Below, one piece after another: positions 6,847 through 13,445 of a DNA stretch of 15,248 bases (position 1 is the first letter of the stretch; the number at the start of each line of letters is the position of its first letter). Below the pieces are notes generated by a model. It ran no database searches, was not told where the DNA came from, and saw only the letters and a list, made by a program, of their open reading frames with translations. The position numbers and the translations under genes were made by a program. Source of the stretch: Lentisphaerota bacterium (lineage in GTDB: Bacteria; Verrucomicrobiota; Kiritimatiellia; RFP12; UBA3636). The stretch lies in NCBI GenBank assembly GCA_022837245.1, contig JALHHX010000037.1, positions 1 through 15,248 of the forward strand, given 5' to 3'.

Positions 6847-8190
6847 TCAGAAATACAAGCTCAGGCCGGCGTAGCCACCCACAAAATCGAGCTGCACGTC
6901 GGCATCTCCGATCTCGTCGCTCTTGTATTCGCCTTCCAGCGTCGTGATATAGCGGAAGGCCACGTCCAGCGACAAGGAACGGCTCAGGCTGAACGACAAT
7001 CCCGCCGTCGCGTTGAAGGCGGGCAAAATGGCTTCGCCGGTGCCATCGGCCGTGTAGTATTGGCGATAGGAATGTCGCGTCCGGACGGGATAGTAGCCAT
7101 ACCATGAATAGTAATATCGGGTGGTATAGTAGTAGTCCGTGTAATAATCCGTGTATTCAAACTCCTCCTTGTAGTAGAGGACGCCCGCGCCGCCACCGGC
7201 GAAAAGCGAAGTCCGCTTGGAGACGGGAACTGAATAGAGGACATTGACGAATCCCATGGCGGTTGTCGCGCTGTCCTCTCCTTCGGAAGCCGTCGCGCCG
7301 CCCCCTTCGACTTCCACACTGAATCGATCATTGAAACGACGACCGAACGCCAACGAGCCGCCAACAAATGAATCCAGCGAATCTCCGCCCATGCGACCGT
7401 CCACGCTTGCGGACATCGATGCGGCGAGTCCACGCACGGTGAAATAGAGCCCGTCGTTTTTCGCATCGTCAAGGGCAAGTCCTTTGATGCTTTCGCCCAT
7501 CCCGCCACGATCCAGGGAGGCGCCGGGGACGACGCTCGTCTGGACTGCGGGACGTTCGGGTGGCGTGATCGCGGCCGGCGCCGCAGGGCGCGGGACTTGC
7601 GGCGCTGCCGAAGGCGGCGCGGCAAGCGAGGCGGAGCCGGACGGACGCGCGGCGAGCGCAGGCGCAAGCGCGGCCGGGGCCGCGGGGGCCACGGGCGCGG
7701 GCCTCGGCGCGGGGACGGCGGGGACGACGACGTTCAGCGACCCGTCCGCGAGGCGGAACGCGCGGCTTCCGGCGGGATGGGAGGTCGCCACGCCCTCCGG
7801 CGAGGTGATTTGCAGGGTGCGGTCCGCGTGGCGGATCGCCTGGCTGCCGGCGGGATAGGCAAATGTGTTCGCGGACGCGACGGGCAATTTCGGCGCGGCG
7901 CCCGCTTCGGAACCGGTCGCCCGGGCGAGCGTTCCTCCCGAACCCGCCGCCGTGGTCGCGTTCGCGGGCGAGGGCGCGGGAGCGCGAGACGGCGCGACCG
8001 CCGGAGGGGTCGCTAAAGTGGATTCCGGAACGACGGCGGCCGCCGGAGCGGGGGCTTCGGCCGGTTGGGCGACGCCCGACGGCTCGTCGAGGGGTTTGTC
8101 GAGGTCTTCAACGGTCAGAACCCCGGGCTCGCCGGCAAATGCGGCGAGTCCAAGGGCGACGGAGAGGAGCGGGGCGAAGCGAATGTTCAT
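6847..8190 (-). CDS. OmpA-like outer-membrane beta-barrel protein with Pro/Ala-rich linker
   Basis: A 447-residue precursor. Residues 1-19 are a signal peptide (VALGLAAFA, cleaved before or near GEP). Residues 35-225 are a Pro/Ala-rich low-complexity linker containing two copies of a PAGSxAxRxADxxL motif at 113-126 and 139-152. Residues 245-447 form a barrel domain: alternating amphipathic strands (SFVGGSLAFGRRF, FSVEVEGGGAT, GFVNVLYSVPV, TSLFAGGGAGVLYY, SLSLDVAFRYIT, VGGYAGLSLYF) ending in Phe447, the usual signal for the BAM insertion machinery. Strand count fits an 8-stranded OmpA-type barrel. An unusual Tyr-rich insertion (339-379) sits where an extracellular loop is expected. A good ribosome site (AAAGGAAC) precedes the ATG. 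The likely partner is the lipoprotein gene 12 bases downstream. The role could be adhesion or cell-wall attachment via the N-terminal linker; this is not shown. Confidence 0.85.
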   Translation of the reverse strand: MNIRFAPLLSVALGLAAFAGEPGVLTVEDLDKPLDEPSGVAQPAEAPAPAAAVVPESTLATPPAVAPSRAPAPSPANATTAAGSGGTLARATGSEAGAAPKLPVASANTFAYPAGSQAIRHADRTLQITSPEGVATSHPAGSRAFRLADGSLNVVVPAVPAPRPAPVAPAAPAALAPALAARPSGSASLAAPPSAAPQVPRPAAPAAITPPERPAVQTSVVPGASLDRGGMGESIKGLALDDAKNDGLYFTVRGLAASMSASVDGRMGGDSLDSFVGGSLAFGRRFNDRFSVEVEGGGATASEGEDSATTAMGFVNVLYSVPVSKRTSLFAGGGAGVLYYKEEFEYTDYYTDYYYTTRYYYSWYGYYPVRTRHSYRQYYTADGTGEAILPAFNATAGLSFSLSRSLSLDVAFRYITTLEGEYKSDEIGDADVQLDFVGGYAGLSLYF

Positions 8191-8230
8191 GATTGTTCCT
8201 TTGGCATGCAGGGCTGGGTTTGTGGATGGG

Positions 8231-8340
8231 AACCACGAATGGACACGAATGAACGCGAATGGGGCTTTGGGCTTGAAAGCAAACTACGAAACACGAAATA
8301 CGCGAAAAGGCTCTGGGGGGCAACCGGGAGCATCCCCCTC
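8231..8340. repeat. Intergenic CACGAA-array element
   Basis: Three consecutive 10-bp units ending in CCACGAAT, CACGAAT and CGCGAAT occupy 8231-8260. A second cluster (TACGAAA, CACGAAA, CGCGAAA) lies at 8284-8308, followed by a G/C-rich core with GGGAGCATCCC near 8328-8338. The same combination of CACGAA words and a GGGAGxCATCCC core is found at 1735-1850, so the two belong to one dispersed family. The element lies just after the stop of the minus-strand lipoprotein gene at 8344 and may also end that transcript. Confidence 0.65.
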
Positions 8341-8343
8341 CGG

Positions 8344-8913
8344 CTAGGGATTCTCTTCGAACTCTCGCTTCATCTTGACCATCTTTCGAAGGATTTCTTG
8401 GTAGGTTGGAAAGGGTTGATCAATCGATCCGGTCTCTTCTGACAATATCGTACCAAGAGGAACAAGACTCCGTCGTGCTGGCTTCAGGGTCGTTGATCGA
8501 ATTGTCTTATTGTTAAGGTCCGCAACACTTTCTTCGATGATTCCGTCTTCGTTCTCGATTTCGAGAACGTGAAGGTTGCCTTCTTCCATTTCTCCTGACG
8601 CGAGGTACTCCCGAATGGTCGGGAAACCGTCGACACTCTCTATACGGTAGCAGAACACGCCATTGCCATGGAATGCCGCGATCCAACAGGCACTTCCATC
8701 GAGGCTGCCAGTCCCCGTAAAATGCCCCGGCGACGTCTCGACGATCCTCACGTCGCCCAGTCCCTCCACCATCGTCTTCACGTGCGCCTCCACGGCGGCG
8801 GCGGTGATCTCTGCGGGCGTGTTTCGCGCCTCATTCTGTCCATCCCCGCATCCCCCCAGCAGCAGGGCGATGGAGAAGGCGGTTACGAAAAGAAGGGCAA
8901 TGCGAATGCTCAT
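8344..8913 (-). CDS. Predicted lipoprotein of unknown function
   Basis: A 189-residue precursor and probably the last gene of the long minus-strand run. Residues 5-22 (ALLFVTAFSIALLLGGC) are a lipoprotein signal peptide with lipidation at Cys22 (LGGC). The mature part has an amphipathic helix at about 34-52 and a mixed alpha/beta body with Cys76 and Cys88 spaced to form a disulfide. The C terminus (172-189, QEILRKM to EFEENP) closely matches the C terminus of the small membrane protein two genes upstream. The ATG overlaps the stop of the preceding gene as ATGA, indicating translational coupling. G+C is visibly lower than in the lpoB-ycfL segment. I do not recognise the family. Confidence 0.8.
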   Translation of the reverse strand: MSIRIALLFVTAFSIALLLGGCGDGQNEARNTPAEITAAAVEAHVKTMVEGLGDVRIVETSPGHFTGTGSLDGSACWIAAFHGNGVFCYRIESVDGFPTIREYLASGEMEEGNLHVLEIENEDGIIEESVADLNNKTIRSTTLKPARRSLVPLGTILSEETGSIDQPFPTYQEILRKMVKMKREFEENP

Positions 8914-9248
8914 GGTTTATCTTCAGACAGTTTTTTCAACATCGCGAAAACTTCCTTTTCCAACTCGGAGGGATCTGGCAGTGATTCCACCTTTGCAATC
9001 TTCTTCAACACAGCCTTGGAATGAGTCGCGAGTTTTTTCCCCTCGTGCTTCTTTGTTGTATCTGTCAACAGCTTCTTGAGGTGATCTATTTGAGTTGCAT
9101 CCAATTGGAAACCGCCGCATTGGATCAGACAGTTCTGAATCTGTGAGAAAAGACACAGGATTTCAGAATCAACTCCGCCCGCTGCAGCCCGAATCGCATC
9201 GACATCCTCCTCCGTCAGCACACAGCTCGGTATTATCAAACGCCTCAT
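8910..9248 (-). CDS. Small soluble helical protein of unknown function
   Basis: A 112-residue protein without signal peptide or membrane segment, beginning MRRLIIPSCVLTEEDVDAIR. It is rich in predicted helix, and the second half is strongly Lys/Glu-charged (HLKKLLTDTTKKHEGKK, VLKKIAKVE). Four Cys residues at 9, 32, 41 and 45 are notable in so short a protein. ATG 9248 is preferred because AGGAGGAG lies six bases before it; a GTG at 9311 overlapping the previous stop (TAGTG) is possible but has no ribosome site. Its TGA overlaps the next ATG (ATGA). Its place between two envelope proteins suggests it works with them, but its own location is apparently cytoplasmic. The family is unknown to me. 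Confidence 0.7.
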   Translation of the reverse strand: MRRLIIPSCVLTEEDVDAIRAAAGGVDSEILCLFSQIQNCLIQCGGFQLDATQIDHLKKLLTDTTKKHEGKKLATHSKAVLKKIAKVESLPDPSELEKEVFAMLKKLSEDKP

Positions 9249-9310
9249 AGTTGGCTCCTCCTTCATTAACGCATGGTTATGCGAACAATTGGCAAACTCT
9301 TTGGGACGCA

Positions 9311-9682
9311 CTATGGATTCTCATCGAAATCCCGTGCCCGCGCCTTCCGTTTCAACTCTTCCATCTTGCGAAGCTGATCTTGCAAGGCCGGATTGGCATC
9401 CAGTCGATCTCCATGAACACTTCCTTCTCGTGTGACCGTGTGGGTGATCACCGTCCGGCCATTCGGCTCAGCCTTGATGAAATTGTCAGGAGCTTCCTGA
9501 GATTTTGCTTCTTGTTGGGTCGGCTCCGGCGTTCCCTTGTCGTTGTCCGACTTGGCACACAGAACCAAAATAATTACAAGAACAATCCCAATTGCGGTAG
9601 CGATACATCCCGGCTTGGGCGGTTCGTCAGAAGTACTTCCCGTTGGTTTGCCGTTTGCGTCATAATGATAGACCGTTGCCAT
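9311..9682 (-). CDS. Small single-pass membrane protein with conserved C-terminal tail
   Basis: A 123-residue protein. It opens with ATVYHYDANGKPTG, a short segment rich in polar and aromatic residues, then a Pro-rich stretch (DEPPKPG) and one hydrophobic helix at 26-42 (CIATAIGIVLVIILVLC). The remainder is polar: a charged Pro/Gln/Glu stretch, then a short beta-like region (RTVITHTVTREG) and a basic helix ending in DFDENP. The start at 9682 is fixed by AAGGAG nine bases upstream; an upstream ATG at 9850 would overlap the preceding gene and place an implausible peptide before the anchor. The tail from QDQLRKM to the stop (9311-9382) matches that of the lipoprotein at 8344. It follows the CsgG-like gene by 58 bases. 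No family recognised. Confidence 0.75.
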   Translation of the reverse strand: MATVYHYDANGKPTGSTSDEPPKPGCIATAIGIVLVIILVLCAKSDNDKGTPEPTQQEAKSQEAPDNFIKAEPNGRTVITHTVTREGSVHGDRLDANPALQDQLRKMEELKRKARARDFDENP

Positions 9683-9740
9683 TGCGCTGAACTCCTTGAT
9701 TTGTGAGTTGTTGCGAATTCGTTTGAGGGTATTGATAATT

Positions 9741-11048
9741 TCAATCAAATGGGAGCACCACGCCTCGACCGGATGTCGCGTCGGGTTTGGGTGCCTCCTG
9801 TTCAGCTTCGGGGGCGGCGTATCGGCAGACCACGCCTTGCTTGATGTCATCCGCAGTCAGCCGACCTTTCACGACTTTGGCCGTGGACTTCTTGGCTTCG
9901 ACATTGACGAGCTGAAGCGTCGCCGCCCATTTTTCATCGCGTCCGAGAGGCTCCTTGGTCGTCGGGCTGTAGTCCATCTCGCCCAGCACGAAGGCGTCGA
10001 AACGCTGCCCCGCGCCCATCATCGCTCCGCCTTGGTCCAGAACGACCGTTCCGTCCTCCTGGACGCGGACGCCTTTCACGGGGTAGATGTTGTTCAAGCA
10101 CGCTGACGCGATGGTTCTCGCCGCGTAGTCGATCAGGTAGTCGTATGCCGAGGCGACATCCCCCGAAAAGGCGTCGAGTTCGGCTTTGGGCAAGTCGATC
10201 ACGACCGCGTCAGACCATTTGACCTGCGTGGTCGCCATGACGACGACCCGATACGCAACCTTGATTCTCGCTCGAACCACCTTGGGCGCGACGGCGCCGG
10301 TCAGTTGGATTTTCTTTTCTTCGTACCCGATGTAGAGGTCGCCGATGGAGCCGGCGAGGATGTAGTCGGTGCCCAGCGCCGCGCCGATCTTGGCCTGCTC
10401 GCCGATGTCGTCGCTGCTGGTGAGGATGAGCCGTTTCTCAGCCAGGATGCTTTCGGCGTCCTTGCGCGTGAGAACGGCGAAGCGTCGGGACTGCGTGATG
10501 TAGGTGTTGAGCTTGTCGTCCAGATCGTTTTGGATCGTCTTGACCGGCACCTGCCCGGTGCCGAGCCGGAACGCCTCGTAGTCCGATGCAAACGGCGCCA
10601 TGACGATCTTCCGACGACCATCGGGGGACAAGCCCGGAGTTTTGTACTGGGCGAACTGCACATCCAGCACGGCCTTCCAGTCGCCATCTGGCGTCTTTTC
10701 GCATGATGTGACCGAGTAGCCTTTGATCAGACCCTTAGTGGCCTCCTCGACATGCTTCTGCGCCTCCTTGGCAACCACGGTCGATTTCGCCGTGGCGCCA
10801 TCCTGGACAACAGACTGCTGAGAAATCGCCGAAGTCATTTCCCGCAGCATCTCGAGCTTCAATCCTTTTTCTTGCTTCACGGCCTCGATCAACGCATTCT
10901 GGATCGCCTCGTCGGAACTCGTTCCATATCCTTCGGTTGTGCGGTTGACCGTGACAACCTGGGCTTGTGCGCCCAACCCCAGACAACAACCCAAGAGGCA
11001 AGCCGTACGCACCCATCGGGGCAAGACAGAAAGATCGCTACTTTTCAT
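9741..11048 (-). CDS. CsgG/FlgT-like three-domain periplasmic protein
   Basis: A 435-residue precursor. The hydrophobic segment at 15-29 ends in GAQA before Q30, a good signal peptidase I site; LLGC at 18-21 could instead be a poor lipobox. Residues 31-135 contain GYGTSSDEAIQNALIEAV (40-57), the pattern of LPP20/FlgT N-terminal domains. Residues 147-320 match the CsgG-like fold: KIVMAPF, RRFAVLTRKDAESILAE (188-204), IGAALGTDYILAGSIGDLYI (221-240). Residues 330-410 (VVLDQGG, GQRFDAFVLGE, TKEPLG) resemble the FlgT C-terminal beta domain. CsgG forms the curli secretion pore and FlgT the flagellar H-ring, but no curli or flagellar genes are nearby. The ATG overlaps the preceding stop as TAATG, so the two are translationally coupled. 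I infer an outer-membrane-associated ring or scaffold subunit working with the lpoB cluster; export of a substrate is not shown. Confidence 0.82.
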   Translation of the reverse strand: MKSSDLSVLPRWVRTACLLGCCLGLGAQAQVVTVNRTTEGYGTSSDEAIQNALIEAVKQEKGLKLEMLREMTSAISQQSVVQDGATAKSTVVAKEAQKHVEEATKGLIKGYSVTSCEKTPDGDWKAVLDVQFAQYKTPGLSPDGRRKIVMAPFASDYEAFRLGTGQVPVKTIQNDLDDKLNTYITQSRRFAVLTRKDAESILAEKRLILTSSDDIGEQAKIGAALGTDYILAGSIGDLYIGYEEKKIQLTGAVAPKVVRARIKVAYRVVVMATTQVKWSDAVVIDLPKAELDAFSGDVASAYDYLIDYAARTIASACLNNIYPVKGVRVQEDGTVVLDQGGAMMGAGQRFDAFVLGEMDYSPTTKEPLGRDEKWAATLQLVNVEAKKSTAKVVKGRLTADDIKQGVVCRYAAPEAEQEAPKPDATSGRGVVLPFD

Positions 11049-12433
11049 TAGAAATCATCCAAATCGTTAACCTTGAAGCCTTCATAGCTTCCCGCCTGAC
11101 CAGACCCCTTGTCTGAACCATGCACGCCAGTACTTGCGCCTCGCGGTCGATTCAAATGATTGATCGCATTCAGTGTGCTGTACTTCCAGACCCGGACGGC
11201 AAAGCACATCGTCTGGCCGGTAGGTAGCTTAATGGTTTTCGTTGCAAGCGTCGTTATGCCCTTCAAATCCATTTTGGCTGCCAACTTGGCTTGTGATTGC
11301 GACGTCTTGATGATGTTCTTCACCGTGCTTTCCAGAGTGGCTGAATCAACAACCATCTGGCGACTGACGGACTTCTCGACAGTTTCCCCTTGCTGCCGGG
11401 AGGATTCAGCACTCATCCTGCCGTTGACTACCTCTGCGATTTGAGCATCGGCATTGTCGACGGCAGCGCTCTGAGCCTCTTTCCTCAGCTCGTTGTTGAT
11501 GTAATCATCGTCCCCGTCTGGCTTGAAGGATCCGATCCCGTAGGACACGATGGCAGGCGTACCGTCCTGATCGTAGACGAGACGCGTCCCGATCTGTCCA
11601 ACCCAATTTTCTGGTTTCTTCGGAACCATGGTCTTTTCGATATCCTTTCCCCGCCCTCTGATCAGCGAGTTTCGCTGCAAGCTGATGTCCTTCGCCACCT
11701 GCACCGTTTTATCGGACATCACGCAAAAGACGCCAACACAGGCATTGCCGGCCTTGTCTTTCATTACTGCGGTCTGTATGGGGAAAAGTCCTGCGATTTC
11801 CCCTGAAGCCCTTTTGATCGTGTTCTTGATGAACGCATTCATGAAGAGCGTTTTCTTTTTCTCGACGGGAACGGCTTTGTATTCACTTTCATCAACTCCA
11901 AGCTCCTGGAGTTCCTGGTCTAGTTTACCCTCGACCACGCTGAGGGCCTTTTCGAATATCCGTATCGCCTTGTTGCCCGAAAGGGCCGAATTGGACTCGT
12001 TTAGTTCGAGGGGAATGTCTTTTGCATAAGTGGAACTATCCCGATAGGTTTGCCGGGCTTTTTCGACGAGGATTCTTCCGAACCGCGCCATCAACATCTC
12101 CTGCTGCGCCTCCATCATGGCGATGTCAAAAGCATTGACAAGCGCATCGCCATATTCCGGATCCGTGTCCTTGAGACTCACAGAACCGTATCCGAACGAG
12201 AAAAACTTTCCGTCGTTCTCGCCCAACTCCGAGATGCCCAGATCCTTCATGACCCGCTCCTTCCACTCGTCGATCATGTCGTTGGAGCCGACATCCTCCA
12301 CAGGTGCGGAAAGCTTGTTCTGCTCGTCAACGTCTTTTTGATCAACGGCCACTTGCGCTTCCTGCGCGAACGCCGCAACCATGAAGAACCCCATCAAAAC
12401 CCCGACTGACGTAAGATATCGCTTCGAGTTCAT
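11048..12433 (-). CDS. Secreted protein with two LPP20-like segments (probably DUF6844)
   Basis: A 461-residue precursor. Residues 5-23 are a signal peptide (VGVLMGFFMVAAFA, cut near QEAQ), with no lipobox. Two related segments are visible: SFGYGSVSLKDTDPEYGDAL with the following helix (79-134), and SYGIGSFKPDGDDDYINNEL with its helix (297-351). Both follow the LPP20-like pattern GxGS...D..Y...L...A...A...A. Residues 400-419 (a strand-rich segment with GQTMCFAVRVWKYS) close the domain, followed by a flexible Gly/Ser/His tail ending DLDDF. I associate this protein with the DUF6844 family seen beside LpoB and CsgG-like genes, from memory only. It begins 18 bases after lpoB with AGGA seven bases before its ATG, and overlaps the next gene by one base. 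G+C is lower than that of its upstream neighbours. It probably acts in the periplasm as a partner of the CsgG/FlgT-like product. Confidence 0.75.
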   Translation of the reverse strand: MNSKRYLTSVGVLMGFFMVAAFAQEAQVAVDQKDVDEQNKLSAPVEDVGSNDMIDEWKERVMKDLGISELGENDGKFFSFGYGSVSLKDTDPEYGDALVNAFDIAMMEAQQEMLMARFGRILVEKARQTYRDSSTYAKDIPLELNESNSALSGNKAIRIFEKALSVVEGKLDQELQELGVDESEYKAVPVEKKKTLFMNAFIKNTIKRASGEIAGLFPIQTAVMKDKAGNACVGVFCVMSDKTVQVAKDISLQRNSLIRGRGKDIEKTMVPKKPENWVGQIGTRLVYDQDGTPAIVSYGIGSFKPDGDDDYINNELRKEAQSAAVDNADAQIAEVVNGRMSAESSRQQGETVEKSVSRQMVVDSATLESTVKNIIKTSQSQAKLAAKMDLKGITTLATKTIKLPTGQTMCFAVRVWKYSTLNAINHLNRPRGASTGVHGSDKGSGQAGSYEGFKVNDLDDF

Positions 12434-12451
12434 ATTCTTTTCCTATCCTCT

Positions 12452-13051
12452 CTACCAGTTCACCGACTTGGCGCTGCCGCGCTTGACGATCTGGGTTTCG
12501 CCCTCCCAGAAGGCGAGGCCGGATTTGATGTCGTTGAGTTCGAGCTGGAGGTAGTACTCCGTCTGCTTCTTGCGGGAGGAGATCTGGAGATTGCGCTCGA
12601 TGATCTTGCCCTTGAGCTCAAGCTCCGGCGCGATGACCGTCCCCGACTCCGCCACCGTGTCCTTGTTGAACAGGTCGTCGTCCTTCAGATCCCGCACGCC
12701 GCGGATCATCGAATTCTGGTCCAGCGCCTTCGTCACGACGACCTTGCCGCTGTTGCGGAGCTCGATCGTGATCTTGCGCACGAGCTGATCCGTGTCGAAC
12801 GACTGCGTCGTCTTGTTAAGTATCCGGCCTACGGCCAGGACGTAGCGCCCGCCCTGCGGCTTCGCCGCCGCGCCCGAGGCCAGCATCTTCGAGACGGCGT
12901 CCTGCGCCGCGTTGTCGAAGTCCCGGTAGTCGAGCCCCATGACGGCGGGGCCGCGATCGTTCTTCAAGTCCACGACTTCCGTGGAGGCGCAGCCCGATCC
13001 GAGGACGAGGGCGGCGGCGAGGGCCGAAAGGCCGGCGGCGGTGTTCTTCAT
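12452..13051 (-). CDS. lpoB: Penicillin-binding protein activator LpoB
   Basis: A 199-residue precursor with a lipoprotein signal peptide and lipidation at Cys21 (GSGC). In enterobacteria LpoB is an outer-membrane lipoprotein that reaches through the peptidoglycan to stimulate PBP1b. The globular domain here (about 37-199) shows the family pattern: MGLDYRDFDNAAQDAVSKML, YVLAVGRILNKTTQSFD, VVTKALDQNSMIRG, and the C-terminal EYYLQLELNDIKSGLAFWEGE. Unlike enterobacterial LpoB, the region after Cys21 is short and lacks a long Pro-rich tether. AAAGGAGAA, which serves as the ribosome site, forms the last codons of the upstream ycfL gene and is 11 bases from the ATG; the gap between the genes is six bases. 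This order, next to ycfL and a COG3014-type gene, is a known neighbourhood and supports the call. Confidence 0.88.
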   Translation of the reverse strand: MKNTAAGLSALAAALVLGSGCASTEVVDLKNDRGPAVMGLDYRDFDNAAQDAVSKMLASGAAAKPQGGRYVLAVGRILNKTTQSFDTDQLVRKITIELRNSGKVVVTKALDQNSMIRGVRDLKDDDLFNKDTVAESGTVIAPELELKGKIIERNLQISSRKKQTEYYLQLELNDIKSGLAFWEGETQIVKRGSAKSVNW

Positions 13052-13057
13052 GCGTTT

Positions 13058-13435
13058 CTATTCTCCTTTGATTTGAATTCGGAACGAGTCCAGCTTGGCG
13101 TTCGGGGCGGTCTCCACGATGTCCAGCACCTCGCGGCCCTGGAGGGACGCGGGCTTCCACTTGGAGAGGATCGACTGGTATTCGACGCCGTCCGCGAACC
13201 ACACGACCTTGTACAGCACGCGCTGGTACGAGCCCGTCCTGTTGCGCAGCGCGAGCTGGACGCCGCGCGCGCCGTCCTTGGCGTCCGTGTAGCCCACGGA
13301 GAGCACGGCGACCTTGCGGGCTGCGGAGGGGAGGAGTTCGATCCTCGGGTCGCCCACCTGCGGGGAGGCGCATCCCGAAGCCCAGGCCATCGCCGCCAGA
13401 GCGGCGGCACAGACGCAAAACCGGTGGAGTTTCAT
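13058..13435 (-). CDS. ycfL: YcfL family lipoprotein (DUF1425)
   Basis: A 125-residue precursor with a lipoprotein signal peptide ending ASGC (Cys22). The mature domain is a small beta-sandwich-like fold with the family patterns VAVLSVGYTD, VQLALRNRTGSYQRVLYKVVWFADGVEY and a closing LDSFRIQIKGE. YcfL lies beside lpoB in enterobacteria and many other Gram-negatives; its biochemical role is not established, but it is assumed to act with the outer-membrane PBP activators. The start is supported by AGGAG about eight bases upstream, and the gene follows the COG3014-type stop by ten bases. Its final codons provide the ribosome site for lpoB, which ties translation of the two together. Confidence 0.85.
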   Translation of the reverse strand: MKLHRFCVCAAALAAMAWASGCASPQVGDPRIELLPSAARKVAVLSVGYTDAKDGARGVQLALRNRTGSYQRVLYKVVWFADGVEYQSILSKWKPASLQGREVLDIVETAPNAKLDSFRIQIKGE

Positions 13436-13445
13436 GATCGTTCTC

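Noticed and set aside
9683..9850. Longer start for the small membrane protein
   Set aside because: Would overlap the CsgG-like gene by over 100 bases; AAGGAG sits correctly for ATG 9682.
9741..12433. Curli secretion system
   Set aside because: The CsgG-like protein has extra FlgT-like end domains and a poor lipobox, and no CsgA/B/E/F-like genes are present.
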